From positions 2,108,001 through 2,172,000 of the forward strand of contig OZ345374.1 in NCBI GenBank assembly GCA_977006965.1: DNA of 64,000 nt, in the 5' to 3' direction. The stretch's first letter is position 1; every line of letters begins with the position of its first letter. Position numbers and translations under genes: made by a program. Shown one piece after another: positions 42,176 through 52,907 of this stretch. The notes below the pieces were generated by a model. It did no database searches and was not told where the DNA came from. It worked only from the letters and a program-made list of their open reading frames with translations. The DNA comes from Phymatolithon calcareum (Eukaryota; Rhodophyta; Florideophyceae; Hapalidiales).

Positions 42176-42500
42176 AAAATGTCGGAAAACAGCTACTTAA
42201 ATGAGAATGAAAGCGAACGGTTGTAGCTCAACGAAAAGTTTCTCAGGTGCAAAGATAATTGACAAAGAGAGCTTCAATTAAACAGAAATCCAATCCATTT
42301 TTTGGATTGCACGCCTCCCGTGGTCGTACGCAGGGTTTATCTAGGTTCCGAGGCTCGCGACGAGCGCTGGCGATGATGGAACGCACTTGCATCCAGGAAG
42401 CAATCATTATGCGGTCAGCAGTTCGCGAATTGCTGTATTTCTACTTGAGGAAATTCGCTAATTGGTCACAAAAGTAGAGGAATTTCGCTAAATAGACACC
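42176..42500. repeat. Mosaic of transposon-derived repeats
   Basis: 42176-42300 is the inverted partner of 14193-14335. 42305-42440 matches 8470-8680. 42447-42500 carries GAGGAAATTCGCTAAT and GAGGAATTTCGCTAAATAG, variants of the TTAGCGAATTTCCTC end motif seen at about 660 and 45340. No ORF survives. Confidence 0.4.
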
Positions 42501-42538
42501 TCAGCCAAACATACAATCATTCAGACCCAAGTCAAAAA

Positions 42539-44880
42539 TCCCTCAATTGAGGGAACGAGAATTATTTATTTTGTGAGATCGAAACTTACTCACTATCAGC
42601 CAAGTCAAAAGCGTCAAGCTGATGGATGTCCTCCACATGCTTAGCAAAGCAATTTCTACCTGTTGAAATGCCACAAATAAAGATTGCGGCGCCATCAAAC
42701 CGGTTACATGATGAACACACGAGTGTCGTTTTCTTCACTTTGCAAACTTTGCAGTTGTTTTGCACCGCAAAAGTAGTCATCAGTCCATCTGCAGTCTTCA
42801 TGTTCTTCTTCGTTGGTGTTAAGTGCGTCCCAACCCCGCTCCCGGTCGGAAATGTACGCTCTGGAGTGAATAAACACCTGCGAGTTTTGCGCAAGTCAAA
42901 TGTGTTATCGATGAGCTGCTCGGCCAGCGCTTCGTAGTATCGTCGCTGCGTCATGTGCTGCAGAGATTCTGTATGACCACCGGAAAATAGAAGCGAACTA
43001 TCAACCACGCAAGTTGCAAGAGGAGATGTGTTAACTCGAAACGAACAGTCCTGGGTCCGAATTTTCTTCTCCAGGTCCAAGCTCTCTTGGCGGCATCTAT
43101 TGCGCTTGTCAATTTGAGCACAAGCGGTATAGTATGTTTCACAAACTTCGGGCTGCGGGACTGAGAGCTCAACACGTGAGGGTCAGTCTTCTAGCTGACG
43201 CCAGCGGACACGATTGTACGACATCTCTTCTATAGTTGTAAATATATAGTCGAAATGAAATAACGGCGATCTCGGTCAACCCACACGGCCACCATCATTG
43301 ACAGCTCGCCATTCAACGCTTTTCAAAACATAGAAACACATTGCCGTCTTTCAGAAAGCTCAACTTGTGACAGGTATTCCATGGGGTACTTTTTTGTCCC
43401 GGTTTTAATGACCCCAATGAACTCCAGGCCCAATCAGAAGAGCACCTCTGCCGATTCCATACTTGAAAAGTACGAATCGGCGCATACAATTCGCTTTGTA
43501 CCTGTGACGTCCAACGCCACTATCATACTCCTATACAAATAGATCCCTTCAAATTGTCATTACAGCTTGCATTTACAGCAAGCCCTTACAGATAGCATTA
43601 CAGTCATTACAGTACCGTAGGTTTCGATGCGTACTTACACCATGAAGGATCACCAAGGGCAAACCCTAGAACCACTGCTTACAGCTTACAGGTGCTTACA
43701 TAGCTTACAGGTACTTACACTTTAAGCACCTCGGCGGCGCCTGCGGCGGGCTGGGAAGCCGCAAAGCGGCTTCCAGATTCATCCATTTGTTCAATTTATC
43801 ATATTGCCAAGTCATCTTTGATCCAATTCTTTTTCTATAAAGGTCGCCGCTTCGCGGCGCCCTCGCCGTTTCGCCGGGGAACAACCCAACCACAACCAGT
43901 GTGCCAACTTGTGCGATTTACAACCCCACAGTACCAGAGAATGCGGCCACGAGACGGCGAAGAACTGCTGTACCATGCGCAGTTTCACCTTTGTAATCTC
44001 TTCGCTTCTCGTCCTCAGCAGTGGTCACCAGCTCAAGATGAAGCATTATACCACTTCGTCCACATGCTGAATTCTGATTTCGCAACCATTCTCCGGTTTC
44101 GGTCCATGGCGGTGTATTGTGGTAGTCCAATCTCAATCTAGTGACCACGGTTTCCATACCAACGAGAAATAGATTCATCAACAGAAATCAGTTCTGACGG
44201 AGACACAGTGCGCTTTATGTGGTCATTAATAGCATCAAAGAAGTCCTGAACAAGCGCCTAGCGGTATTGTGCGGACGACATGGAGCCTTTTTCACTTGCT
44301 TGCACGCTGAATGTAGCACACCGGAAATACTCGGAAAACCTTTCTCTTGTCATCCAAGTGTTTGAAATAGGGGGCGCAGGGAAGTACTTGTTCCGTCTGG
44401 TAGTCTTCCACAATTCTTTCTTAGCGCCGAACTCAAACCTCGTCATGAGGACGAGTTCTCCAAAAAACTTAAGCAACTCTGTCACAGTCTTCTCCTCTCT
44501 TCCGATTGTTTTCAGCTTAGCGGGACGTCCAAGAAGCCATTTTCCGCAGGTGGACTTGTGGAAACATCGTCATGAAGCAATCGCACGGCGTGTGGGACCC
44601 GAAACCGCCGTTTTCGGATCTAAAATCTCCGTTCAATGTGCAAAGTCTTCAGAACTGACGGGGAACCCTACCCCCAATGGTACATATAACTTTGCGCTCG
44701 AACCATACCACGACATTAGCAACAGTATTCGGTTCACGGTCTGGAGTAACGACATTAAGTTCCTCTTGTCATGCTTGGTCCTAGGAACCTTGCAGATCAT
44801 AGGCGAGAGAGCCCGCAAGTGGTCGGGTAGGCGCTTAGTGTAGCATCGAGTCGTGTTGCCTCGTGGAAAAGGCACTGGTT
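42539..44880 (-). pseudogene. piggyBac-like transposase, decayed, interrupted by a solo LTR
   Basis: On the minus strand fragments occur in order: N-terminal part (frame 44920-44633), a domain with FFGELVLMTRFEFGAK and TWMTRERFSEYFRC (44485-44258), then FFDAINDHIKRTVSP and ISVDESISRWYG with the likely first catalytic aspartate (about 44240-44170), then NSACGRSGIMLHLELV in another frame. A solo LTR splits it at 43503-43930. The C-terminal frame (43080-42586) has YYEALAEQLIDNTFD and a cysteine-rich finger (CKVC, CSSC, IC, NC-x3-H). This layout fits piggyBac (DDE_Tnp_1_7) transposases. A subterminal palindrome TCCCTCAATTGAGGGA lies at 42539-42554. Stops and frame changes make it inactive. Confidence 0.7.
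43503..43930. repeat. Solo LTR (428 bp) with 5-bp target duplication GTACC
   Basis: Begins TGTGACGTCC, ends ACAACCCCACA, and is flanked by GTACC at 43498-43502 and 43931-43935. Its relative at 60765-61180 has its own duplication. It contains TATAAA (43836-43841) and a hairpin GAAGCCGCAAAGCGGCTTC. No internal element sequence adjoins, so it is the product of LTR-LTR recombination. Confidence 0.88.
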
Positions 44881-44886
44881 CAGGGA

Positions 44887-45220
44887 CGTATTGATGTTGA
44901 GAGCGTGGGCCGAGCAACACGATGACAGCATCATGCGTGTTGCAGTTACTAGTGACCTGCTAGTACAGGATGATTTGGTGCCGTTTGACCGTGTGGCTAA
45001 GCCGGGCCGCAAGCGCAAGAAGCCCTACTTGCCTTCGGAAATGAGAGCCCGCCACTACTCCTCGTGCGGACACACCGGCCACTTCTCAGAGACGTGCGGT
45101 AGGTACAACATTCACACCTGGTCGAGGCGTAGCGAAAACACATCGACAAAGCGGCTCCTTACTATCTGCAATGACGCAGATGCTACTTTCGACGAGGAGC
45201 TAAACCACAGAGAATAACGC
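44887..45220 (+). pseudogene. Zinc-knuckle C-terminal fragment of a transposase-like protein (copy 2)
   Basis: A 108-codon frame (44891-45217) with the basic KPGRKRKKPYLPSEMRAR segment and an intact C-x2-C-x4-H-x4-C knuckle, ending F-D-E-E-L-N-H-R-E. It matches 190-530. No catalytic domain is present and the start is just the first methionine of a truncated frame. Mutator-like origin is inferred. Confidence 0.45.
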
Positions 45221-45354
45221 ACGAAATACTATCGCATAGATTGCTCTGAGAAACGAATGAGAAGCAGGTTAGGGCAGGGTGAGTATGACAGTACGTTTTG
45301 CTCAGGGCGAGCAGTAGGTTTGGGTAGGGTGGCTTTTTAGCGAATTTTCTCATT

Positions 45355-45490
45355 TCCGTTTCGTCACCTTCTCGTGCCGTTATGATGCACGGCGAGCGTC
45401 ATCTGCCGCTCTCTGTCACACGCATGGAAAATAGACCACTGCCAAAGACAGTTCGTAGCGAACATGGCGCAACTGCTCCGCACTACTGCA
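45355..45490. repeat. Repeat shared with 8690-8850
   Basis: TTTCGTCACCTTCTCG and the following 130 bp, including CAACTGCTCCGC, match 8692-8830. It lies just beyond the TTTAGCGAATTTTCTC motif, suggesting the end region of the same transposon group as the adjacent zinc-knuckle fragment. Confidence 0.4.
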
Positions 45491-45604
45491 CAGACTCTCA
45501 ATCTTGAGCTCTTCAAATGCGCAGAAGCCCATTATGGCGGTGTTGGAGACTTCAAGGCTTTAATATTTGATGGATTCTCGAATCAACACTATCAGAGCAC
45601 TATC

Positions 45605-46085
45605 GTAATTAAGTGGATTTATTGAGAAGGTACCATGTGTCGCAACGTGAGGAAAGTCGGCACCTTTCTTAGAATTCTACTGCACTCGAAATTTCGGATC
45701 CTTAATCAGAATTACTTAGTATCGCGTCGATGGCTCAGACCACGTTGGTCTCCTCTGTCGGGGTCCATTTTGGCTTCCTCAGGATGCTCGTCAGTATTCT
45801 AACTGCCCATGCTCCTTGACTGCTCATTTCTTCTATTAACTTCGGAAGATTTCTTGGAAACTGACCTACAAACCATCTTGCACAAAGAATTCTGTGCCTG
45901 CTTTCTTTCATCCTCACTGCTTGGTGCGGTAGACCATTCTTGGAAAATGTAATTTTCCTAGCGTGACGTTCTTCTTGTTGTTCCCAAACTAGTCGAAGGG
46001 CACTCCAGTTTTGGATATCGGTTGGTGTGCTCGATTTTCGCATGCGGTCTAGCGTCTCGAGTTCCAGCTGTGCCCCCGTGTCGCG
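45605..46085 (-). mobile_element. 5'-truncated LINE-A copy with 15-bp target duplication
   Basis: Exact duplications TATCAGAGCACTATC lie at 45590-45604 and 46086-46100. The insert begins GTAATTAAGTGGATTTATTG on the plus strand, the reverse complement of the LINE-A end. Minus-strand frame 46043-45735 encodes the C-terminal domain (RHRILCARWFVGQFP, KLIEEMSSQGAW, KPKWTPTEETNVV). Confidence 0.88.
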
Positions 46086-46305
46086 TATCAGAGCACTATC
46101 TCCGGCCTCAATCCTGCAATATGAAGATCACTAAAGCCGAAAAAGGAATCACTCAAGTCGTAGATCTACTGATCTATGATCTCTTCGAAGAGATAATAGA
46201 TTCGCTATATTTTTCGGCAGAATTAAAAAATTGCACACCACTTCAGAATAAATACAAATTTAGTAGTTAGCAAAACAAATGTTTTCCTAACTACAAATTT
46301 ATCAA

Positions 46306-47125
46306 CCAGGAGGTTGCGGGATACTTCGAAATTAGTGCGTTTTGACACTCTCTTTGCATTTTAACACTGTTAAATATTTGCCACTAAATATGTATTAAAT
46401 TGCAGGCACGACTTTTTAAAAACCTAAAGAAATTTTAGCCATTACCATCATGCATCTATATGATATAGATGCATACATTTGAAAGAACATATATTTGTCA
46501 TATGTTAGAAAAATTAGAATTTATTCGTATATATTCGTATGACTAATATTCGACGATGTTTACTTCTCTATATGCCGAATTTTGCCTTCTTCTATACATA
46601 ATTCCAACTCATTCAAAACAGCCGAAGAAAGTAGTAGAGATAGAATGACTTCAAGCAAAAAATATGGTGTAGTTCGTGATTTCTTGCGAACTGGAGAGAC
46701 AACAGATTTCATATGTTTGGCGAAATTGGCGAATATTCGGGAACTTGAGCGCCATATTTCTGCTCTTCACGATTTAATGACGGTATATTTCTTGCTCCAT
46801 CAAGTAGATTGCATAGCCCCCTTCAAGGAATTCGGTCGAACTTGAACGCTTGCGACTTGGTGGCGGAATATTCGCCACTTTAATATCTCACATATGGCAT
46901 ATATGTGGTTTCTGTAAAAACGAATATATTCGAGTTTTTTCGAATATATGACAAATATATGTTCTTCAAATGTATGCATCTATTTGGTAGGGCCAAAATT
47001 TCTTTAGTTTTTTAAAGCGTCGTGCCTTCAATTTAATGCATATTTAGTGGCAAATATTTAACAGTGTTAAAATGCAAAGATAGTGTCAAAACGCACTAAT
47101 TTCGAAGTTTCCCGCATCCTCCTGG
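46306..47125. mobile_element. 820-bp DNA element with roughly 230-bp terminal inverted repeats (foldback/MITE)
   Basis: The left arm begins CCAGGAGGTTGCGGGATACT and the right arm, reverse-complemented, CCAGGAGGATGCGGGAAACT. Similarity continues through TTAGTGCGTTTTGACACT and TTTAACACTGTTAAATATTT to the CATATATTTGTCATAT region. The centre (46545-46905) holds a frame of 87 codons (46582-46845) without known motif. Target duplications were not clear. It ends 185 bp upstream of the probable DUF760 start and may influence that promoter. Confidence 0.8.
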
Positions 47126-47310
47126 ACCACAAAAGTCGGTTTTATTGGCTACCCTCTGCTGACTTGGCGGCTGTCGAAAAATTTTCGAAAAAATATAATC
47201 TCGCCTGAGAAGGAACGATTTCATCTAAGCTCTGGCCAGGACGTAGAGTGAATTCCAGCTCAAATCACATCTCCGCCAATTGCTTCCCACCGGCCGAAGT
47301 ATCACCTGAG

Positions 47311-48348
47311 ATGGATGCCGCGTTCTGCGCCGGGTTGAGCGTGCAGGCACCGCATCGCTCCCTGTTCTCCAAGGCCTCCGCGCGGCCTGTTCTCAGTCGA
47401 CGCGCCTTGATCTCTAATCCGGTCCCAGAGCGTCGCGCTCGTATTGTTTGCACTGCCGCAAGTCCAAGTCCACCCCCGTCTGACGGGGACCGCGACAAGC
47501 AGGTTTCGCGTGGCGAACGCAGCGACGATGGCTCCCGCGACTCTGAATTTGACGTGAACGGGAAATCAGGGTCTGCATCCGAGGATGATAATGAATTGCT
47601 GCGCTTTGTCAAATCTGTGTCGCCGCCCGAGCTCGTGCAGCGCTTCACGGAAGCTGCACCGCCGGTCGTGCAGGGCGCAATTCGACAAACTCTTATGCGA
47701 ATGCTAGGCAGTCTTCCGCCTATGGCATTCTCCACCAGTGTCGAGACTATGTCGCAAAATCTTGTTCAGTTGTTTCATTCTTGCCTTATCAGCGGATACA
47801 TGTTCCGTAATGCGGCGTACAGACTGGAGCTCACGCGCAGCCTGGAACGGTCGGATCTTCCGGCTCTGCCGTCTCGAGAGTCAATTCCCGAGATTAAGGG
47901 GGGCGTCGCATTGTTTCAGAACGATGACGGGACGAAGGTGGAAGTCCCCGTCGAGAAATATGTGCAGGAGTTGCGCAACACTGTCGGTTCGCTGCGCAAT
48001 GAATTGGAGCGTGAACGGCGTGGGGGAAATGAACTGTTAAGCTTCTTGTCGACCATGGAGCCGAAGAATTTGGAGGCTCTTACTGCAAATGCAGGTGAGG
48101 AGGTGATTGACGCTATGCGCAAGGTTGTTGAGGCTGTGACTGTTAGTCAGGGATTGAATCAAACGGAGAATAGGCTGGTGCATACATCAAGCTTTGAGCT
48201 CGGGCAACTGTTGTTTTATCTTATGGTGAATGGGTTCTTCTTGAGGGAGGCTGAAGTTCGGGTGGAGCTGCAAAGAAAGTTGAGCGGTGAGGCCCCTCCT
48301 GATATGAACAAGCGCATCGAGGGGGGCTCTGCGGGACCGGGGGCTTAG
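47311..48348 (+). CDS. DUF760-family protein, probably plastid-targeted
   Basis: 345 residues from the ATG at 47311 (MDAAFCAGLSV). An upstream in-frame ATG at 47248 is less likely because the residues after 47311 form a typical transit peptide rich in S, A and R up to RRARIVCTAA. After an acidic linker, two similar DUF760 domains follow: LLRFVKSVSPPELVQRF...GYMFRNAAYRLEL (about 95-185) and LLSFLSTMEPKNLEAL...NGFFLREAEVRVEL (about 245-325). Cyanobacterial relatives have one such domain, and plant and algal plastid proteins often two. The biochemical role is not established. It is uninterrupted, G+C-richer than the repeats around it, and convergent with the next gene. Confidence 0.9.
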   Translation: MDAAFCAGLSVQAPHRSLFSKASARPVLSRRALISNPVPERRARIVCTAASPSPPPSDGDRDKQVSRGERSDDGSRDSEFDVNGKSGSASEDDNELLRFVKSVSPPELVQRFTEAAPPVVQGAIRQTLMRMLGSLPPMAFSTSVETMSQNLVQLFHSCLISGYMFRNAAYRLELTRSLERSDLPALPSRESIPEIKGGVALFQNDDGTKVEVPVEKYVQELRNTVGSLRNELERERRGGNELLSFLSTMEPKNLEALTANAGEEVIDAMRKVVEAVTVSQGLNQTENRLVHTSSFELGQLLFYLMVNGFFLREAEVRVELQRKLSGEAPPDMNKRIEGGSAGPGA

Positions 48349-48715
48349 GAATTCTACGCGGTGATATCAGATTGCGAAAAAGATTTACAAGTCACATTTC
48401 CTTTTAGCAAAGAAAGGACTGGGTTGGCTGCTTTCTCAAGTTAACATGTTTTCTAAGTCTTAGTCGCACAACTTTCCGTCAAAATTGAAATAAAAAGAAT
48501 AAGCTCATTCAAGAAATTGTGGCCATGAAGTCGGTTGAACTTCTTGCGCATGGTATCTCCGCCAACACGGCCACCTCCCGCCTTTGATGTTCTTTCCATG
48601 CATGGAAAAGGCAGAAGTAAGGCTTGCTTGTTGCTGCACAATCGCCACATTTGCGTTAGTAATTAAGTTGCCGACAATCGAAAACCCCGGCATTTGTCGA
48701 CGTCTTGAAAATTCC
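48349..48715. other. Intergenic stretch between convergent genes
   Basis: Shared 3' region. It contains AATAAA-like GAAATAAAAAG at about 48488 and a short palindrome CTTTCCATGCATGGAAA at about 48591. No gene is supported. Confidence 0.5.
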
Positions 48716-49402
48716 TTAGACTACATCCCTCGCCGGACCTTTCCGTGCAATCTGGCGCAACAATTTTTCCACTTTTCCCGGTGTGTTCCTCTCAACATTG
48801 CACTTCACGCCGCATTTCGAAGCATCAACGTCCGGAAGCGCCTTTCTTTCCTCTGCTCCGTCGCAGCATATCATCGCACCGTTCCTTATTCCGCGTTTCC
48901 ACGCCTTTTGCACATGCACCCTATAAGCGCGCGGCGCAAGCTCCTTCATGGCACGAGCGACAATGGGCAAACATTTGGCAACAACCGTGGCCTCATCCTG
49001 CGCGCAAACCAAACCCAGGGATTTTCCATCGCTCGCCGCCACTGCCGCTTGCACAAGATCCACAGCGCGCAACCCTTTCGTCAAAAATCCTGATGCCTCC
49101 CCGAGCACAACAACGGCGCGCCCGGTGCCGCTGCATCGCACACGGAGCAGCGTGCGCTCTGCACTTGTCGCATTCCTTTCGCCGCAATTGGGGAGAAGCA
49201 GTCTTCCCGCAGCATCAAGGCGAAATTCAGGGACGGGTACACTTTCAAGCGGTCGACCGGACGCAGTCGCATGTTTTGCGCTGCGCTCCGTCAGGCGGCG
49301 ACGCACAGGTAGTAGGCCTCCCGGAAGCCAGTCAGCAACGAAAAGTAGTGCTGTTGCGCAGAGGAGCAGTTGCGTGCGCGCGAGGGTGCGCTTGCCCGCC
49401 AT
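48716..49402 (-). CDS. Uncharacterised protein with N-terminal membrane anchor or targeting segment
   Basis: 228 residues from the internal methionine at 49402 (MAGKRTLARTQLLLCATALL). The longer start at 49513 would add 37 residues without obvious signal character. A basic N-terminus and a hydrophobic stretch (about 11-28) suggest a signal anchor or organelle presequence. The body (about 80-170) alternates beta-like and helical segments (LLRVRCSGTGRAVVVLGEAS, AVDLVQAAVAASDG, VHVQKAWKRGIRNGAM) and ends with a basic tail. I do not recognise the family. The G+C-rich, codon-like composition and the lack of stops support a real gene. The overlapping plus-strand frame (48745-49590) is taken as its shadow. 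Confidence 0.6.
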   Translation of the reverse strand: MAGKRTLARTQLLLCATALLFVADWLPGGLLPVRRRLTERSAKHATASGRPLESVPVPEFRLDAAGRLLLPNCGERNATSAERTLLRVRCSGTGRAVVVLGEASGFLTKGLRAVDLVQAAVAASDGKSLGLVCAQDEATVVAKCLPIVARAMKELAPRAYRVHVQKAWKRGIRNGAMICCDGAEERKALPDVDASKCGVKCNVERNTPGKVEKLLRQIARKGPARDVV

Positions 49403-49513
49403 GCGGGGGATGGATTGCTGGCGCAACAGGATGCGCAAGAGTAGGTCTGTGCAATGAAGATTCCGATGCCAGGCCACGAGTTGTGTCAGCTGTGATTCCA
49501 GGCCAGTGTCCAA

Positions 49514-51060
49514 TGTGCACAGAAATTTATGAAAAATATGATTTTGGACCTTGTCCGAAGAATGAACGACAAAGGCTTTTTCGTGCTTAAGACAGAGGGC
49601 TGTCCCCCTTGGATTTGTTTCTCATTTCGATTTTTCGTCTTTGCAATGTACACTTCAGGTGCACTAAGAACTTGAAGAATGGCACCCATAGTTCAGAACA
49701 AACAAATACGGAACAATCTACTGTGGATAGAGCATGGGTGGTCAAGCTTCAAGGTCACCTCGGTCGGTCTCATCCAATGCGCACTGTTAATAGTCATTCC
49801 GAATGCATGCATGCATTTTGCGGATAGCACTTTCGATGCTACGAACTTACATGTCAACTGTTTGCGACCACCGATAACCATTCACTTCGACTCGACCAGC
49901 TTTACAGGTTTCGGTTTTCTGCCATCCCCGCGCGGGAAAATATAAAAATTTATTTCAACCGAGCCGTGGTCCCGAGCTACCCGTTCACAGCTGAGAGAGT
50001 GCACCATTGGAAGCGGAAGCTTACCAGCGTTCTATATCAGGCCAATAGGCTTCTACATGACGAGAAGGAACTTGGCGGTTGCGCAACTGCAAAGTTGTCT
50101 TCAAGGTCAGGTCAAACGCTGAGCGCACTCTGTCGAAATGTATCTTAGCGATACTTTGATCAAGACAGAGACATAATGCTACAGTGCTATGTCTTGTAAT
50201 GATGCACTCCAAGTACTTTCGACAAGCGCACAATTCTAGACGTAATTCCTGTCCCGTTCCTGAACAGAGGAAGCGCAGGCTTTAGAGACCTTTGTTGTCA
50301 TCGTTCAACGCAATCTGCGCTGCATCAAGGTATCAACCGGAGAAGAAGGTGTGAGCGAAATCGCTATCTTTCCAGCTTCATTTGTCTAGCAGCGCTTGTG
50401 CAGTTTCTGCGCTTCTGCATCTGCCAATATCTTTCCGTGACCAGCCTGTTCTCTCTGCATCACAGAATAAGTTAACTGACCTCTTTGGCAAAAGGCCAAA
50501 TGCAGTTGAGTGCTAATACCCCTCGCTTCATTGTTCAACGGATGAGATGGCGACATCACTTCCCACTCAACGCGTCGCTGAAGATATTGCCAGCGAATGA
50601 GATCTTAATTATTATGGGTGAATTTTGTTCTCAAACTTGCATAGACCAGCGGGAAATCACTGCAGTTTTCGCCTGCGGCACCGTCCATGTCCGCTGTGCC
50701 TTAAACTTTATGTCTAGTGCCCGCCAATGTATATTAATGCCCGGTCTGCAGCCCGGAACTGTGACGACACTACAGGGTTACCACCAGGTTCTGTCCCTGT
50801 CGGCACATTATATTGTTCTCATGTTGACGCCTCTTTTCTCGGCTTTTCCTCCCTTAAGCGCGGCCTCCTAAAGTCTTTCCTCTGCCGCCAGCACTTAGGT
50901 TTACTATTCTCTGAAAATACCTGTATCACTAGTACGCTATCGATAAAAGCACTAGCCCTTGGAAACAACTGTTCATTTAGTTCTATACTTATCAAGCTCT
51001 GCGTGCCATAGCAATCACCAGCCAAAAGATAAGCCTGTGCAAATTAGTACTGTTGCGGTA
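49514..51060. other. Gene-free stretch, no supported feature
   Basis: Short frames up to 128 codons (50485-50871, +) show no motif. From about 51020 onward the sequence is the 3' flank shared with the duplicated copy near 60740. Confidence 0.4.
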
Positions 51061-51347
51061 AGGGTGCTGAAGACGCCGGCTCCGACATTGCACTGCTCCA
51101 GCGGAGCCTAATCCACTTCGTGCGTTTAGCAATTGCCTGAGCGTTTTGTCTGGCAATACCAGGACGGCAAGTAGTGTTTTTCTCAGAAGCTGTTGCAAAG
51201 AAATGCAGTCATGCTTGTTCATGAGGCTAATGGAATCGCGGCTACTCGTTCTCATTTTTCCGCCAAAACTCACTTGCCACAGTCCCTTCCCCGCAGCACA
51301 GCGCTGCGATTCAGCAAGCGAATGAACAGTTTTTCAAAGTCTTAGAA

Positions 51348-52907
51348 TTAGTGACGCATTAAAGTCCTTAATTCATTAGGAGTTAACTTGAAATTGACCA
51401 TGCCAAGCTCGAAATACTTCGCTGACGCGTCGCTGGCATCTTGTAGCCGATCAATGCCATTGTAGCGCTTGATTAGCTTTCTACTTTGAGAAATAAATGC
51501 TGTACGCTCAATACGATACTGCCTTACCTTCTGGGCTGCGGGCATATTGATAGAAGAAGTTTTTGCCAAATGGAGTTTAAGCAGCGAAAGCAACCTTCTC
51601 CCTATTATGTCCAGGGGAAGCTTCCACATTGAACAGTTGTGGGTCTTCAATGCCATGTCATATTCCCGGGCGACCTCCAAGTTTTCCTTCTTCGCTGCAG
51701 AAAGAGACATGCGGGCGAGGTCGACAGATGAGATTGTTCGCTCCGGCTCAGGCGCTTTGGATGACGCTTGCGGTGAAGCTGAGATGGACATGGGTATATC
51801 TTTTACAGTTTCCCTTGTTTTGTACTTCTTCTCTTTCGGCGGTTTTTCATCGTGCCCCTCAAGAAAGGGTGAATTAGCCGGACGGCTGTTCGCCGGTGTC
51901 GCAGCAATTTCCAAACCTGTAATCATTCCCTGCATCCTAGATTTCCTTGGCGGTCTTTCACGCCTCTCCGAAAATACATCGGCGCTGGAACGAGAGGCGT
52001 GCGACCCCTTGCGCTCACACTCACCATCCTCGAAGGGGTCTTTTCGGGTCACAGAAGGCTCCTTTCCAACCCCATGCTGTGGGCGTGAAACTGCAGAAGG
52101 CGGTTCTTGTAAAGATCGGCTATCCACCGTACCCTGCGGCGATCGGTGATTCGCTGCATCTGGTAGTGCCCGACGACTCAACGCAACCAATGATTCCAGT
52201 TGCGGTCCGCGGTCTACAGCCGCAGCTGTTTCCTCCTGCCATCGAAGATGCACTGCACCTGCTGTTCTTCGCACCGGCCGGCTATTCGCGGCAACAGGTG
52301 CTTTCGGCGACAGTCGGTGAATCACTGCAGCAGACGGTTCCCGAAACGGTCGGCGAGCAATCACAACAGGTGTTTTCCGCGACGGTCGGCGATCATCCAC
52401 GACTTGCTTCTGCGGTGAAGCGGCTCGTGTGCCATCTGAAGGACTGCAAGGCTCCAATGTGGTAATCAGTGGTCGGCGATTCTTCGCAGCGGACGGTTCC
52501 CGAGACGGTCGGCGATCATCCACCTTCTGCGGTGGAGCGGCTCTCGTGCCATCTGAAGGATTGCAGGGCTCCCATGTGCTCATCTGAATTGCCACCATGG
52601 CTTGTAATTGCGTCATTTCTGTTGAAGACAGGTCTTCCAGCCACTTCACCACTAAATGAAAAGAGATCAGATTCTCGCGTTCTGGTTCGCATGCGAATCG
52701 CGGTAACTGGGAGACGTGATTAGGAACTCTTTGTCCCATTCGAATCGCCAACAAGGCCTGCAATTGAATCACTTCAATGCGTTTGATTGAACTCAGCGAT
52801 TTCACAACCTTATGGAGCGTGCTTGTTTTTTGCTTCTTCGGTGCAGGTGCGATTGTGGGTCTGCTGGAAGCAGAGCGCTTTTTCGCTGACGAGGAGGCGT
52901 TCGGCAT
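51348..52907 (-). CDS. 519-residue basic, repeat-rich protein with paired L-S-E-LQA motifs
   Basis: The N-terminus (1-30) is S/K-rich and possibly nuclear. Two related motifs follow: LSSIKRIEVIQLQALLAIRM (about 38-57) and LSSTEMTQLQAMVAIQM (about 93-109). The middle (120-290) repeats a short R-R-P-x-R-E-P-S-A-A-like unit. The C-terminal 125 residues hold a second conserved region (MWKLPLDIIGRRLLSLLKLH and YNGIDRLQDASDASAKYFEL). A broken duplicate at 61190-62650 keeps both ends, and the motif recurs near 63.1 and 63.9 kb. I do not recognise the family. A helical protein-interaction or chromatin role is possible but unproven. One continuous frame with ATG at 52907. Confidence 0.65.
   Translation of the reverse strand: MPNASSSAKKRSASSRPTIAPAPKKQKTSTLHKVVKSLSSIKRIEVIQLQALLAIRMGQRVPNHVSQLPRFACEPERENLISFHLVVKWLEDLSSTEMTQLQAMVAIQMSTWEPCNPSDGTRAAPPQKVDDRRPSREPSAAKNRRPLITTLEPCSPSDGTRAASPQKQVVDDRRPSRKTPVVIARRPFREPSAAVIHRLSPKAPVAANSRPVRRTAGAVHLRWQEETAAAVDRGPQLESLVALSRRALPDAANHRSPQGTVDSRSLQEPPSAVSRPQHGVGKEPSVTRKDPFEDGECERKGSHASRSSADVFSERRERPPRKSRMQGMITGLEIAATPANSRPANSPFLEGHDEKPPKEKKYKTRETVKDIPMSISASPQASSKAPEPERTISSVDLARMSLSAAKKENLEVAREYDMALKTHNCSMWKLPLDIIGRRLLSLLKLHLAKTSSINMPAAQKVRQYRIERTAFISQSRKLIKRYNGIDRLQDASDASAKYFELGMVNFKLTPNELRTLMRH

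Noticed and set aside
48745-49590. 281-codon plus-strand frame overlapping the minus-strand gene
   Set aside because: Composition (runs of H, Q, R, P, C) is typical of an antisense shadow. The minus strand gives a plausible targeting segment and balanced residues.
50485-50871. 128-codon plus-strand frame
   Set aside because: No recognisable motif or promoter, and residue composition unlike the neighbouring genes.
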